Below, piece by piece: positions 1 to 8,112 of a stretch of DNA of 64,000 nucleotides. Under the pieces are notes generated by a model. The model was not told the DNA's origin, ran no database searches, and saw only the letters and a list, made by a program, of their open reading frames with translations. The stretch is from Sphingomonas lycopersici (GTDB lineage: Bacteria > Pseudomonadota > Alphaproteobacteria > Sphingomonadales > Sphingomonadaceae): assembly GCF_026130605.1 (NCBI RefSeq), contig NZ_JANFAU010000006.1, positions 124,001 through 188,000 of the forward strand, read 5' to 3'. The translations under genes and the position numbers were made by a program. The number at the start of each line of letters is the position of its first letter. The first letter of the stretch is position 1.

Positions 1-249
1 GCAGCGGCATGCCGGGTTGCGGTTCGCCGCGATCGAGATGCCGACCCCGGAGCCGCACAATACCACGCCGCGCTCGACGCGGCCGTCGGCCAGCGCCGCG
101 CCCACCGCATGGCCGAAATCGGGATAGTCGACGCTCGCGCTGCCGTTGGTGCCGAGATCGAGCACGTCATGCCCGGCCTCGCGCAGCCAGTCGGCGAGCA
201 TGGACTTGAGCTCGACGGCGGCGTGATCGGACGCGATAGCGATGCGCAT
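1..249 (-). CDS. rpiB: Ribose-5-phosphate isomerase B, 3' part missing
   Basis: Interconverts ribose 5-phosphate and ribulose 5-phosphate in the non-oxidative pentose phosphate pathway (cytosol). The reading frame starts with ATG at 249 and runs off the window start, so only the first 83 codons are seen. The N-terminus MRIAIASDHAAVELK and the later run RGVVLCGSGVGISIAANR are the two most conserved parts of the RpiB/LacAB family: the SDHA substrate-binding segment and the catalytic-cysteine CGSG(V/I)G loop. A full protein would be about 145-150 residues. No neighbour is visible downstream. The family call is secure; whether it prefers ribose or allose phosphate cannot be decided. Confidence 0.9.
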   Translation of the reverse strand, partial: MRIAIASDHAAVELKSMLADWLREAGHDVLDLGTNGSASVDYPDFGHAVGAALADGRVERGVVLCGSGVGISIAANRNPACRC

Positions 250-388
250 CGGGGGCGCTTTCCATAAAGGCGTGGACGGATGCCCGCGCCTTTAGACGCG
301 TGATGCGGCGAATGCCACCGCTGATAACGTGGCGCGGCATGGGATTAGGAAATTTGAAGCGACGGTCACGCTGCATATGGCTCACTGC

Positions 389-453
389 GACCCGGCGCAG
401 GCCGGGGTCCAGCATCGGAGCGGTCGTAACTGGACCCCGGCCTGCGCCGGGGT
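389..453. repeat. Extragenic inverted repeat (REP-like), copy 1
   Basis: Two arms of about 24 bases, built on CCCGGCGCAGGCCGGGGTCC and its complement, face each other across about 17 bases. The same arm sequence recurs at 13769-13841 and a variant at 12429-12537, so this is a dispersed family. It lies in the 400-base gap 250-649 between the divergent rpiB and EamA genes. The rest of that gap holds no supportable gene. It would fold into a strong hairpin and is typical of mobile palindromic repeats in sphingomonad genomes. Confidence 0.8.
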
Positions 454-649
454 GGTGGATAGGACCGCGCTTGATCGCGATCGCACGGATCGGCTAGGGG
501 CCGCTCATCGACCGAATGGCAACTAGGGTTCCGGGCGCTTTGCCGCCGCTGGACCGAGCGTTGCAGAAACCGCGGGTGCTCCGCGGCTGCACCCGAGGGA
601 TAAAAACCCAGAGGCGGAGACGTCGAGATCGACCAATCAGGAGGTCTCG

Positions 650-1525
650 ATGACATTTGCCTCATTGCTGCTCGTCGTGCTCGCGTCGCTCGTCCATGCG
701 ACGTGGAACCTGCTCGCCAAGCGCGCCGCGGCGGTCGGCCCGGTGTTCGTCTTCGCCTATAATCTGGTCGCCTGCGTCGCTTATGCGCCGTGGGTGGCCT
801 ATCTGGTGATCGCGGGCCGCGGGACGGCGTGGACCGGCGTGGGCGCCGCCTTCGTCCTGCTCAGCGCGCTGATCCACCTCGGCTACAGCCTGTGCCTGCA
901 GCGCGGCTATCAGGTCGCCGATCTCTCGGTGGTCTATCCCGTCGCGCGGGGGACGGGGCCGATGCTGTCGACGATCGGCGCGTTCCTGATCCTCGGCGAG
1001 CGGCCGTCGGGGTTGGGGGTGCTCGGGTTGATCCTCGTCGTGGCGGGGATCGGGCTGATCGCCACCCAAGGCGATCTCTCCGCCTTTCGCCGGCCCGGCG
1101 GGCAGGCGGGGGTGCGCTGGGGCAGCGCGACCGGCGGGCTGATCGCAACCTATACGGTGGTCGATGCTTATGCGGTCAAGACGCTCGGCATCGTCCCGGT
1201 GATGCTCGACTGGTTCTCGAACCTGCTGCGCTTCTTTCTGCTCTCGCCGCTGGTGATCGCCGATCCGCGCCGCGCGCTGGCGGCGATGCGCGGCTATTGG
1301 CGGTTCGCGATCGGGGTCGGGCTGCTGTCGCCCTTGTCCTATATCCTCGTGCTCGCCGCGCTCGGCTCGGGCGCGCCGCTCAGCCTCGTTGCGCCGATGC
1401 GCGAGATGTCGATGATGGTCGGCGCGCTGATGGGGATGGTGATCCTGCACGAGAGGGTCGGGCCGTGGCGGCTGGTGGGATGCAGCGTGCTGATCGGCGG
1501 GGTGGTCTTCCTGTCGGCGGGGTAG
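650..1525 (+). CDS. EamA-family (DMT) transporter
   Basis: Inner-membrane permease of the drug/metabolite transporter superfamily, 291 residues, with about ten hydrophobic helices arranged as two EamA repeats. The second repeat is visible from MLDWFSNLLRFF to the end. The start ATG at 650 follows a good ribosome binding site (AGGAGG at 639-644). Members export amino acids, metabolites or quaternary compounds; nothing here fixes the substrate. It stands alone, convergent with the thiolase-like gene whose stop lies 43 bases downstream. Family certain, substrate unknown. Confidence 0.85.
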   Translation: MTFASLLLVVLASLVHATWNLLAKRAAAVGPVFVFAYNLVACVAYAPWVAYLVIAGRGTAWTGVGAAFVLLSALIHLGYSLCLQRGYQVADLSVVYPVARGTGPMLSTIGAFLILGERPSGLGVLGLILVVAGIGLIATQGDLSAFRRPGGQAGVRWGSATGGLIATYTVVDAYAVKTLGIVPVMLDWFSNLLRFFLLSPLVIADPRRALAAMRGYWRFAIGVGLLSPLSYILVLAALGSGAPLSLVAPMREMSMMVGALMGMVILHERVGPWRLVGCSVLIGGVVFLSAG

Positions 1526-1568
1526 GCCGGGGCGTCATACGCACAGCGCGAGCGGTGGAGAGGCGATC

Positions 1569-3074
1569 TTAGCTTCGCCGCCAGACCATCATCTCGCCGC
1601 CCGCCACCACCTCGCCCTTCGTGCCGACCGGTTCGGCGGTACCGTCGGTGAGAAAGGCGATCGTCGCCGCATCCCCGCCGGGCACATGCGCCAGGGTGCG
1701 ATTGCCGTCGGGGAGCCGCGCGACGATCACTCCCGATCGGGGCTGCCCGTCGCGTGCATAGAAGACGGTATAGGTTTCGATCTCGGCCGGGCCGGCATAG
1801 TCCTTGATCAGCTCGGGAACGCGGCCGCGCGCGGCATCGGCTTCCGCCTGACAATCGAAATCATGCGCTTCGCCGGCACCGGGGAGCGGCGTGGTGGCGA
1901 GCACGATCGCGTGATTGTGGGTGGCATAGCCGCCGTTGGCGAACAGCAGGCCCTTCTCCCCCTCGCCGCCACGCAGCGCGTCGACCATCTCGGCGACCGC
2001 GTGGCTCATATAATTGCCGATCGGGCCGCCGCCGAAGGTGAGCCCGCCGAACACCGTCGCGGGCCTGTCGAGCGGCCAGCCGATCACGCGGCGCGCCATT
2101 TTCGGGACGCAGGGGAAGCAGGAATAGAGTTCGGCGAGATCGAGGTCGTCGGCGCCCACTTGGTTCCATTCGAGGACGCGGTTGAGGCATATTTCCATGC
2201 TCGGCGATTTGTCATAGCGGTCGCGCGCCAGAAAATCGTCCGCCTCATGCGCCGCGGCGCCGCGCCCGACATAGATGATCCGCGCCTCGGGCACCCCGCG
2301 CCGCCGCGCTTCGGCGAGGCTGGTGACGATGAACCCGGCGCCCTGGTTGACGCTCGAATTGGCGACCATCAGCTTGGTGTAAGGGAAAGCGATCGGGCGA
2401 TTGTCGGCGGTCGGGGTGACGATCTCGGCGGCGGTCTTCGGAGCGTGGATCCACGCCGCCGGGGTCGCCGCGGCGATCGCGCTGAACCGCGACCAGATTT
2501 CGCCCGATTCGGCCTGCCCCTCGGCGAGCGTCTGTCCATAGGCGGCACGCCCGGCGTTTTCGTAGAGCGGATAGACGTCGACGGGCGCGGTGAGCCCGTG
2601 GATCTGGCGGTATCCCGGCGCGCGGCCCTTGGCGAGATTGCGGATCGGATTCTGGTCCGACACGTCGGTCCTGGCGGCGAGCGCGGCGCGCTGGCTGGCG
2701 GTGCGCAGTGCCTCGCCCCCGGCCACCGCGGCAATCCCGATCTCGCCGCGCGCGATGCGGTTGGCCGCCTCGTTGAGCAACAGGATCGGGCTGTCGCCAT
2801 TGGGGCCGACGGTGTCGTGGACGATCGTCGCGCGCGATCCGATCCGCTCGGCGACCTTTTGCGCCAGCGGATTATCCTGGCGGAAGCTGATTTGCTGCAC
2901 CACCGCGACCGACTCGACGTCGCCGAGCCAACCGCCCCCGGCATCGCGATCCGCTGCCTGCAGCGCGGCGACCATCAGCCCGAGCGAATCGAGCCCCTGC
3001 AGCGGATCGGCCGGGCGGTCGTTGACCTGCCCGACCCCGACGATCACCGCGATGCGCTCGGCGTCGGCGGCCAC
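1569..3074 (-). CDS. Thiolase-like acetyl-CoA acetyltransferase family protein
   Basis: 501 residues from a GTG start at 3074. The frame is open further upstream, but that part overlaps the enoyl-CoA hydratase gene. The GTG lies two bases after that gene's TGA, a typical coupled start. The N-terminus (IAVIVGVGQVNDRP), the internal VNQGAGFIVTS and the C-terminal GNYMSHAVAEM segment match the long bacterial thiolase-like proteins (TLP1 type) with an added C-terminal domain (from about residue 400). Such proteins are related to SCP2-type thiolases and act, or are thought to act, on acyl-CoA. Pairing with an enoyl-CoA hydratase points to fatty acid or related acyl-CoA breakdown. The exact substrate is not known. 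Confidence 0.8.
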   Translation of the reverse strand: MAADAERIAVIVGVGQVNDRPADPLQGLDSLGLMVAALQAADRDAGGGWLGDVESVAVVQQISFRQDNPLAQKVAERIGSRATIVHDTVGPNGDSPILLLNEAANRIARGEIGIAAVAGGEALRTASQRAALAARTDVSDQNPIRNLAKGRAPGYRQIHGLTAPVDVYPLYENAGRAAYGQTLAEGQAESGEIWSRFSAIAAATPAAWIHAPKTAAEIVTPTADNRPIAFPYTKLMVANSSVNQGAGFIVTSLAEARRRGVPEARIIYVGRGAAAHEADDFLARDRYDKSPSMEICLNRVLEWNQVGADDLDLAELYSCFPCVPKMARRVIGWPLDRPATVFGGLTFGGGPIGNYMSHAVAEMVDALRGGEGEKGLLFANGGYATHNHAIVLATTPLPGAGEAHDFDCQAEADAARGRVPELIKDYAGPAEIETYTVFYARDGQPRSGVIVARLPDGNRTLAHVPGGDAATIAFLTDGTAEPVGTKGEVVAGGEMMVWRRS

Positions 3075-3076
3075 GG

Positions 3077-3880
3077 TCAGCGCGCCTTCCACACCGGCGC
3101 GCGCTTTTCGGCGAATGCCTTGGGCCCCTCGCGCGAATCCTCGCTGGTGAAGACGATCTTCGCCTCGGCGCGGTTCTGTGCCCAGGCGGCGTCGTCGCGC
3201 GCGACATGGCCGTCGACGATGCCCTGCGCCATCCTCTTCGATGCCTGCACCGACAGCGGCGCGTTGACCGCGATCCGTTCGGCGAGCGCGAAGGCGGTGT
3301 CGAGAAGCTGTTCGCGCGGCGCGATCGCGTTGACCAGCCCGAGCGCGAGCGCGCGCTCGGCGGTGATCGGATCGCCGGTGAGGATCATCTCCATCGCGAT
3401 CTTCTTCGGCAATTGCTCGGGCAGCCGGAACACCCCGCCCGCCGCCGCGAACAGCCCGCGCTTGGGCTCGGGCAGCCCGAACAAGGCGCTGTCGACCGCC
3501 ACCGCCAGATCGCACGCCAATGTGATCTCGAGCCCGCCGCCCAGCGCCGTGCCGTTGACGCAGGCGATCACCGGCTTGGAGATCGGGTGGCTGGCGATGC
3601 CGGCGAAGCCCCACGCCTGTTTGGCCTTGTCGTCGGGGGTCAGGCTTTCGCCGCGCGAGAGCGCGACCAGATCGGCCCCCGCGCAGAAGGACTTGTCGCC
3701 CGCGCCGGTGATGATGACGCAGCGGATCTCGGGGTCCTTGTCGGCCGCTTCGAGCGCATCGCCGACGCCTTCGTGGACCTGCGCGTTGACCGCGTTGCGC
3801 GCCGCCGGGCGGTTGATCGTGATCAGCATCACATTGCCGCGCGTCTCCACCGCCACCGCGTCATTGCCCAAAGCGCTCAT
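3077..3880 (-). CDS. Enoyl-CoA hydratase/isomerase family (crotonase)
   Basis: 267 residues, the usual crotonase length. Crotonase-family signatures are visible: SFCAGADL (oxyanion-hole loop, about residue 64) and CVNGTALGGGLEITLACDLAV, followed by LPEPKRGLFAAAGG carrying the region of the catalytic glutamates. Expected to hydrate trans-2-enoyl-CoA esters in beta-oxidation or a related acyl-CoA pathway. It is the first gene of a two-gene operon with the downstream thiolase-like gene, two bases apart. It is divergent from the penicillin-binding protein gene across 223 bases (3881-4103) that must hold both promoters; no operator is obvious there. Confidence 0.88.
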   Translation of the reverse strand: MSALGNDAVAVETRGNVMLITINRPAARNAVNAQVHEGVGDALEAADKDPEIRCVIITGAGDKSFCAGADLVALSRGESLTPDDKAKQAWGFAGIASHPISKPVIACVNGTALGGGLEITLACDLAVAVDSALFGLPEPKRGLFAAAGGVFRLPEQLPKKIAMEMILTGDPITAERALALGLVNAIAPREQLLDTAFALAERIAVNAPLSVQASKRMAQGIVDGHVARDDAAWAQNRAEAKIVFTSEDSREGPKAFAEKRAPVWKAR

Positions 3881-4103
3881 GCCCTCATCCTCTCGCTATC
3901 GAGGGTGAGATAACATAAGTTATGGCGAGCGGAACAGGGTATTTGATGGAGCGAACGGCTGCGCCACGCAGGCCGTCGCCCCGGCTCAACGGCGGGGTGA
4001 CGGGCGGGGATTCCGCTTCACGCTTTCGCTTCCGCCCCCGTCACGCTAAATGCCAGCGCATGGCCGGCCCTTGCGGCGACTGTCTTATTGAAGTAATACG
4101 CTG

Positions 4104-6239
4104 ATGGCCGACCATCCGAACGATCCTATGCACCTCGATCCGCACGAAAATGGCCGTCTGCGCTACAATCACGCGCCGGCGGAATCGCGTCAGCCGCTGC
4201 CCGCCTTCGATGCGTGGCACGATCCGGTGCCCGATCCCGCGCCGCTGCCGCCGCGCATGCGCCCGGCGGATCGCGCCAAGCGTATCTGGCGCTGGGTGGT
4301 GCGCGGCGCGGCGGCGTTGGTCGTATTGCTGGTGATCGCGATCGGCTGGCTCGCCTTTACCGCGCCGCTGTCGCAATCACTGAAGCCGCCGACCCCGCCG
4401 TCGATCACGCTCACCGCGGCGGACGGCACCCCGATCGCGCGGCGCGGGGCGATCATCGGCGCGCCGGTCGATGCCGCCAAGCTGCCGCCGCACGTGCGCG
4501 AGGCGTTCATCGCGATCGAGGACCGGCGCTTCTATTCGCATTGGGGGGTCGATCCGCGCGGCATCCTGCGCGCCGCCTGGGCCAATATGGGATCGCGCGG
4601 GGTGCGTCAGGGCGGCAGCACGATCACCCAGCAGCTCGCCAAGAACGCCTTCCTCGACGCGGATCGCACGATGGGGCGCAAGCTGCGCGAGGTGATGATC
4701 GCCTTCTGGCTCGAAGCGTGGCTGACCAAGGACGAGATCCTCTCGCGCTACCTCTCCAACGTCTATTTCGGCGATAACGTCTACGGGCTCACCGCCGCCT
4801 CGAAACATTATTTCGGGCGCGCGCCGGACAAGCTCAACATCGGGCAGGCGGCGATGCTCGCCGGGCTGGTCAAGGCGCCGTCGCGGCTCGCGCCGACCGG
4901 CAATCTCGAAGGCGCGCAGGCGCGCGAGATGGTGGTCGTCGGCGCGATGGCCGAGGCGGGTTTCATCACCAAGGCGCAGGCCGCCGAGGTGCAGCCGCAG
5001 CGCGTGCTCGCCAAACAGCCCGAAGCGCTGCCCACCGGCACCTATTTCGCCGATTGGGTGCTCCCCGAGGCGCGCGATCAGGCGGGCGAGATCCGCAACG
5101 AGGCGACGATCCGCACCACGCTCGACCGCAATCTCCAGCGCACCGCCGAACGCGTCATCCGTCAGGCCGGGCTGCGGCAGGCGCAGGGCGCGCTGGTGGC
5201 GATGAAGCGCAACGGCGAGGTCGTCGCGATGGTCGGCGGGCGCGATTATGCCAAAAGCCCGTTCAACCGCGCGACCCAGGCGCGGCGCCAGCCGGGGTCG
5301 ACCTTCAAATTGTTCGTCTATCTCGCCGCGATGCGCGCCGGGCTGACGCCCGAGACGATCGCCGACGATTCGCCGGTCGAGATCGCGGGGTGGAAGCCCA
5401 AGAACGACGACAATCGCTATCTCGGCAAGATTCCGCTGCGCCGCGCCTTCCAGCGGTCGTCGAACGTCGTCGCGGCACGGCTGACGCAGGAAGTGGGGGT
5501 GAAGAACGTGATCCGCGCCGCGCGCGATCTCGGCATCTCCACCCCGATCGCCAATGAGGCGACGATCTCGCTTGGCACCTCCGAAGTATCGCTGCTCGAA
5601 ATGACCGCGGCCTTCGCCGGGGTCGCCGACGGGCGCTATCCGGTCGAGGCGCGCGGGCTGCCCGCGACGGGCGACAAGCCGTGGTATACCGCGCTGACCA
5701 GCGGCCCCAAGACGATGCCGTCGGACATCCACGACGAGATGCTCGAACTGCTCGGCGCGTCGATCCGCGGCACCGGCCGCGCGGCGGCGCTGTCGGTCCC
5801 GGCTTATGGCAAGACCGGGACGTCGCAGAGCGGGCGCGACGCGTGGTTCATCGGCTTCGCGGGCGATCTGGTGGTCGGGGTGTGGGTCGGCAATGACGAC
5901 AATACCCCCAATCCGGGGCTCCACGGCGGCGGGGTGCCGGCGCAGATCTGGCGCAACTTCATGGTTTCCGCGCTTCACCTCGCCCCGGTGGTCAAGGTGC
6001 CCGAGCCCGAGGAGATCGATCCCGAGGCGCTGTTCGGCGACGTGGCGGGGAATGTGATCGGCCCGATCGCCGAACAGATCCACAGCCAGCTGCAGGGCGC
6101 GGGGATCGATCTCAAGGTCGGGCCCGACGGCGCGGTATCGGTCAACCGAGCGCCGTCCCCCGACGCGCCGCCCCCGCCGCCGCGCCGCGACGAGCGCGGG
6201 CCGCCCCCCGGCGACGGGCCGCCGCGCGACTGGTTCTGA
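4104..6239 (+). CDS. Bifunctional penicillin-binding protein (class A PBP, PBP1A family)
   Basis: 711 residues. Polymerises and cross-links peptidoglycan in the periplasm. A cytoplasmic N-terminal tail of about 60 residues precedes one membrane segment (about 74-92). The glycosyltransferase domain (GT51) has AIEDRRFYSHWGVDP near residue 137, with the catalytic glutamate at about 139, and GGSTITQQLAKN. The transpeptidase domain has the active-site STFK near 398, SSN near 452 and KTGT near 570. The proline-rich tail (PPPPPRRDERGPPPG) is low complexity. All catalytic motifs are intact. The gene stands alone, divergent from the enoyl-CoA hydratase operon. Confidence 0.93.
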   Translation: MADHPNDPMHLDPHENGRLRYNHAPAESRQPLPAFDAWHDPVPDPAPLPPRMRPADRAKRIWRWVVRGAAALVVLLVIAIGWLAFTAPLSQSLKPPTPPSITLTAADGTPIARRGAIIGAPVDAAKLPPHVREAFIAIEDRRFYSHWGVDPRGILRAAWANMGSRGVRQGGSTITQQLAKNAFLDADRTMGRKLREVMIAFWLEAWLTKDEILSRYLSNVYFGDNVYGLTAASKHYFGRAPDKLNIGQAAMLAGLVKAPSRLAPTGNLEGAQAREMVVVGAMAEAGFITKAQAAEVQPQRVLAKQPEALPTGTYFADWVLPEARDQAGEIRNEATIRTTLDRNLQRTAERVIRQAGLRQAQGALVAMKRNGEVVAMVGGRDYAKSPFNRATQARRQPGSTFKLFVYLAAMRAGLTPETIADDSPVEIAGWKPKNDDNRYLGKIPLRRAFQRSSNVVAARLTQEVGVKNVIRAARDLGISTPIANEATISLGTSEVSLLEMTAAFAGVADGRYPVEARGLPATGDKPWYTALTSGPKTMPSDIHDEMLELLGASIRGTGRAAALSVPAYGKTGTSQSGRDAWFIGFAGDLVVGVWVGNDDNTPNPGLHGGGVPAQIWRNFMVSALHLAPVVKVPEPEEIDPEALFGDVAGNVIGPIAEQIHSQLQGAGIDLKVGPDGAVSVNRAPSPDAPPPPPRRDERGPPPGDGPPRDWF

Positions 6240-6338
6240 TCAATCAGCCCAGCTTGTGATTTGAGCGCCAGATTCGGATCGACAGCGGCGCGCGGGCCGT
6301 TACAGCGTGCCCGTATAGGAAGGGGGATCGCTTCTCCA

Positions 6339-6416
6339 CCGTTCGTCCCGAGCGTGTCGACGGGCTGCACTTCTTCGGGAGGAAGGGCAGGGCTTCGACG
6401 AGCTCGGCCCGAACGG
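6339..6416. repeat. Extragenic inverted repeat, second family
   Basis: Arms of about 28 bases, beginning CCGTTCGTCCCGAGC and ending GGGCTTCGACGAGCTCGGCC-CGAACGG, face each other across about 22 bases. This is the CGTTCGGGC...GTCGAAGCCC type of repeat that is very common in sphingomonad intergenic DNA. It occupies most of the gap between the PBP gene and the second EamA gene, where it could act as a terminator hairpin for the PBP gene. Confidence 0.75.
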
Positions 6417-6456
6417 GAACGAGCGACTTACCCGCCGGCGCAATGAAAGCAACCAG

Positions 6457-7374
6457 ATGAGCGACGCGACCCGCCCCAATTCGACCCGCGCCGCCGTCCT
6501 GATCCCGTTCGCGATCGTCACCTTGATCTGGGGATCGACCTGGCTGGTGATCCGCGATCAGCTGAGCGTCGTCCCGGCGAGCTGGTCGGTCAGCTATCGC
6601 TTCCTCGTCGCGGGCGTCGCGATGCTCGTCTGGGGGCTGGCGACGCGCGAGCGTTTCACCTTCGACGCGCGCGGCTGGGCCTTCGCGGCGGCGCTGGGGC
6701 TCGCGCAATTCGTGCTCAACTTCAATTTCGTCTATCGCGCCGAGCAGCATATCACATCGGGGCTGGTGGCGGTGGTGTTCGCGCTGCTGCTTGTGCCCAA
6801 TGCCGTGTTCGCGCGCATCTTCCTCGGGCAGAAGCTCGGGCGGCAGCTCGTGATCGGCTCGGGGATCGCGATGGCGGGGGTGGTGCTCCTGTTCATCAAC
6901 GAGGCGCGCAGCGATCCGCACGGGCCGGGTGCGGCGCTGATCGGAATCGCGCTTACCTGCTGCGCGATCCTCTCCGCCTCGACCGCCAATGTGATGCAGG
7001 CGACCTCGGTCGCGACGCGCTATCCGATGGTGCCGACCTTGGCGGTGGCGATGCTGATCGGCTCCGGGCTCGACGCAGCCTGGGCGTGGATCACCACGGG
7101 GCCGCCGGTGTTCGAATGGCGGCTGGGCTATGTCGCGGGGACGCTTTATCTCGGGCTCGCGGCCTCGGCCTTGTGCTTCCCGCTCTATTTCCGCGTGATC
7201 CGCGCGATCGGCCCGGCCAAGGCGGCCTATTCGAGCGTGATCGTGCCCGTCATCGCGATGCTGCTGTCGACGGTGTTCGAGGGCTATCGCTGGTCGACAC
7301 TGGCGATCGGCGGCGGGGTGCTCGCCGGGATCGGGCTGGTCATCGCGCTCACCGCGCGCAGGCCGACGCGGTAA
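6457..7374 (+). CDS. EamA-family (DMT) transporter
   Basis: 305-residue inner-membrane permease with ten predicted hydrophobic helices in two EamA repeats. The conserved start LIWGSTWLVI (about residue 23) is diagnostic of the RhaT/EamA branch. Substrate unknown; relatives export amino acids or metabolites. The last 91 bases overlap the end of the convergent SDR gene on the other strand. Both frames look genuine there, so the two transcripts would be antisense over their ends. Confidence 0.85.
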   Translation: MSDATRPNSTRAAVLIPFAIVTLIWGSTWLVIRDQLSVVPASWSVSYRFLVAGVAMLVWGLATRERFTFDARGWAFAAALGLAQFVLNFNFVYRAEQHITSGLVAVVFALLLVPNAVFARIFLGQKLGRQLVIGSGIAMAGVVLLFINEARSDPHGPGAALIGIALTCCAILSASTANVMQATSVATRYPMVPTLAVAMLIGSGLDAAWAWITTGPPVFEWRLGYVAGTLYLGLAASALCFPLYFRVIRAIGPAKAAYSSVIVPVIAMLLSTVFEGYRWSTLAIGGGVLAGIGLVIALTARRPTR

Positions 7375-8111
7375 TCCGGGTAGAGCGGCGCCCAGCCGAG
7401 CACGCGCTTCGCCTTGCCGTTGGCGACGCGGCGGTTCTCGCCATAGAAACCGCGCGCGGCGGGGCCGAGCGTGTCGAGCGGCACGACCGGCGGTGGCGCC
7501 AGGCCGATCAGCGCCGCGGCATAGGCCAGCACCTCGTCCTGCCCGGCCGGCAGATCGTCGGCGAGATTATACGCCCCCGCCGGTGCCGCGAATCCCGCGA
7601 TCACCCCGCGCGCGATATCGGCGACATGCACGCGGCTGAACACCTGCCCCGGCAGGTCGACGCGATGCGCCGTGCCGGCACGCAGCCGGTCGAGCGGTGA
7701 TCGTCCCGGCCCGTAAATGCCGGGGAGGCGGAACACCCGCGCGCCGATCGCCAGCCACGCGGCATCCGCCACCGCGCGCGCCGCGCGCCGCCCGCCGCCG
7801 ACCGGCGCGGTCTCGTCGACCCATGCGCCGCGGGTGTCGCCATAGACCCCGGTCGAGGAGAGATAGCCGAGCCAGCGCCCGCCGAGCAGCTCGCGATATC
7901 GCGCCAGCACCGGGTCGGCACCGCTCTCGTGGGGCGGGACCGAGGACAGCACATGCGTCGCCGCCGTCACCCCGACGCGCACCGCATCCGCATCGTCGAA
8001 ACGGATCGTCCCGTCGCGCCCGTCGCGTGTCGTCCCCAGCACCGGCCAGCCGCTCGCCATGACGATCGCGCGCGCGGCATAGCCGAGACCGAAGACGAAC
8101 AGCCGCGTCAT
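7284..8111 (-). CDS. NAD(P)-dependent epimerase/SDR family protein (YeeZ-like)
   Basis: 275 residues, an atypical/extended short-chain dehydrogenase. It opens MTRLFVFGLGYAARAI with the shortened GxGYxA nucleotide-binding loop, and has YLSSTGVYGDTRGAWVDE, the family's S-x-x-x-Y-G active-site region, near residue 90. Later come GIYGPGRSPLDRL and HVADIAR, as in the YeeZ/SDR_a5 group. Substrate unknown. It is translated after the M28 peptidase gene, whose relation is odd: the peptidase stop is one base downstream of this gene's start, so the order of transcription is peptidase first, this gene second. The C-terminus overlaps the EamA gene by 91 bases. Confidence 0.82.
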   Translation of the reverse strand: MTRLFVFGLGYAARAIVMASGWPVLGTTRDGRDGTIRFDDADAVRVGVTAATHVLSSVPPHESGADPVLARYRELLGGRWLGYLSSTGVYGDTRGAWVDETAPVGGGRRAARAVADAAWLAIGARVFRLPGIYGPGRSPLDRLRAGTAHRVDLPGQVFSRVHVADIARGVIAGFAAPAGAYNLADDLPAGQDEVLAYAAALIGLAPPPVVPLDTLGPAARGFYGENRRVANGKAKRVLGWAPLYPDYRVGLRAVSAMTSPIPASTPPPIASVDQR

Positions 8112-8112
8112 C

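Noticed and set aside
1686..3908. Very long open frame on the plus strand opposite the thiolase and enoyl-CoA hydratase genes
   Set aside because: No domain or signal; it is the antisense shadow of two well-supported genes in high-GC DNA.
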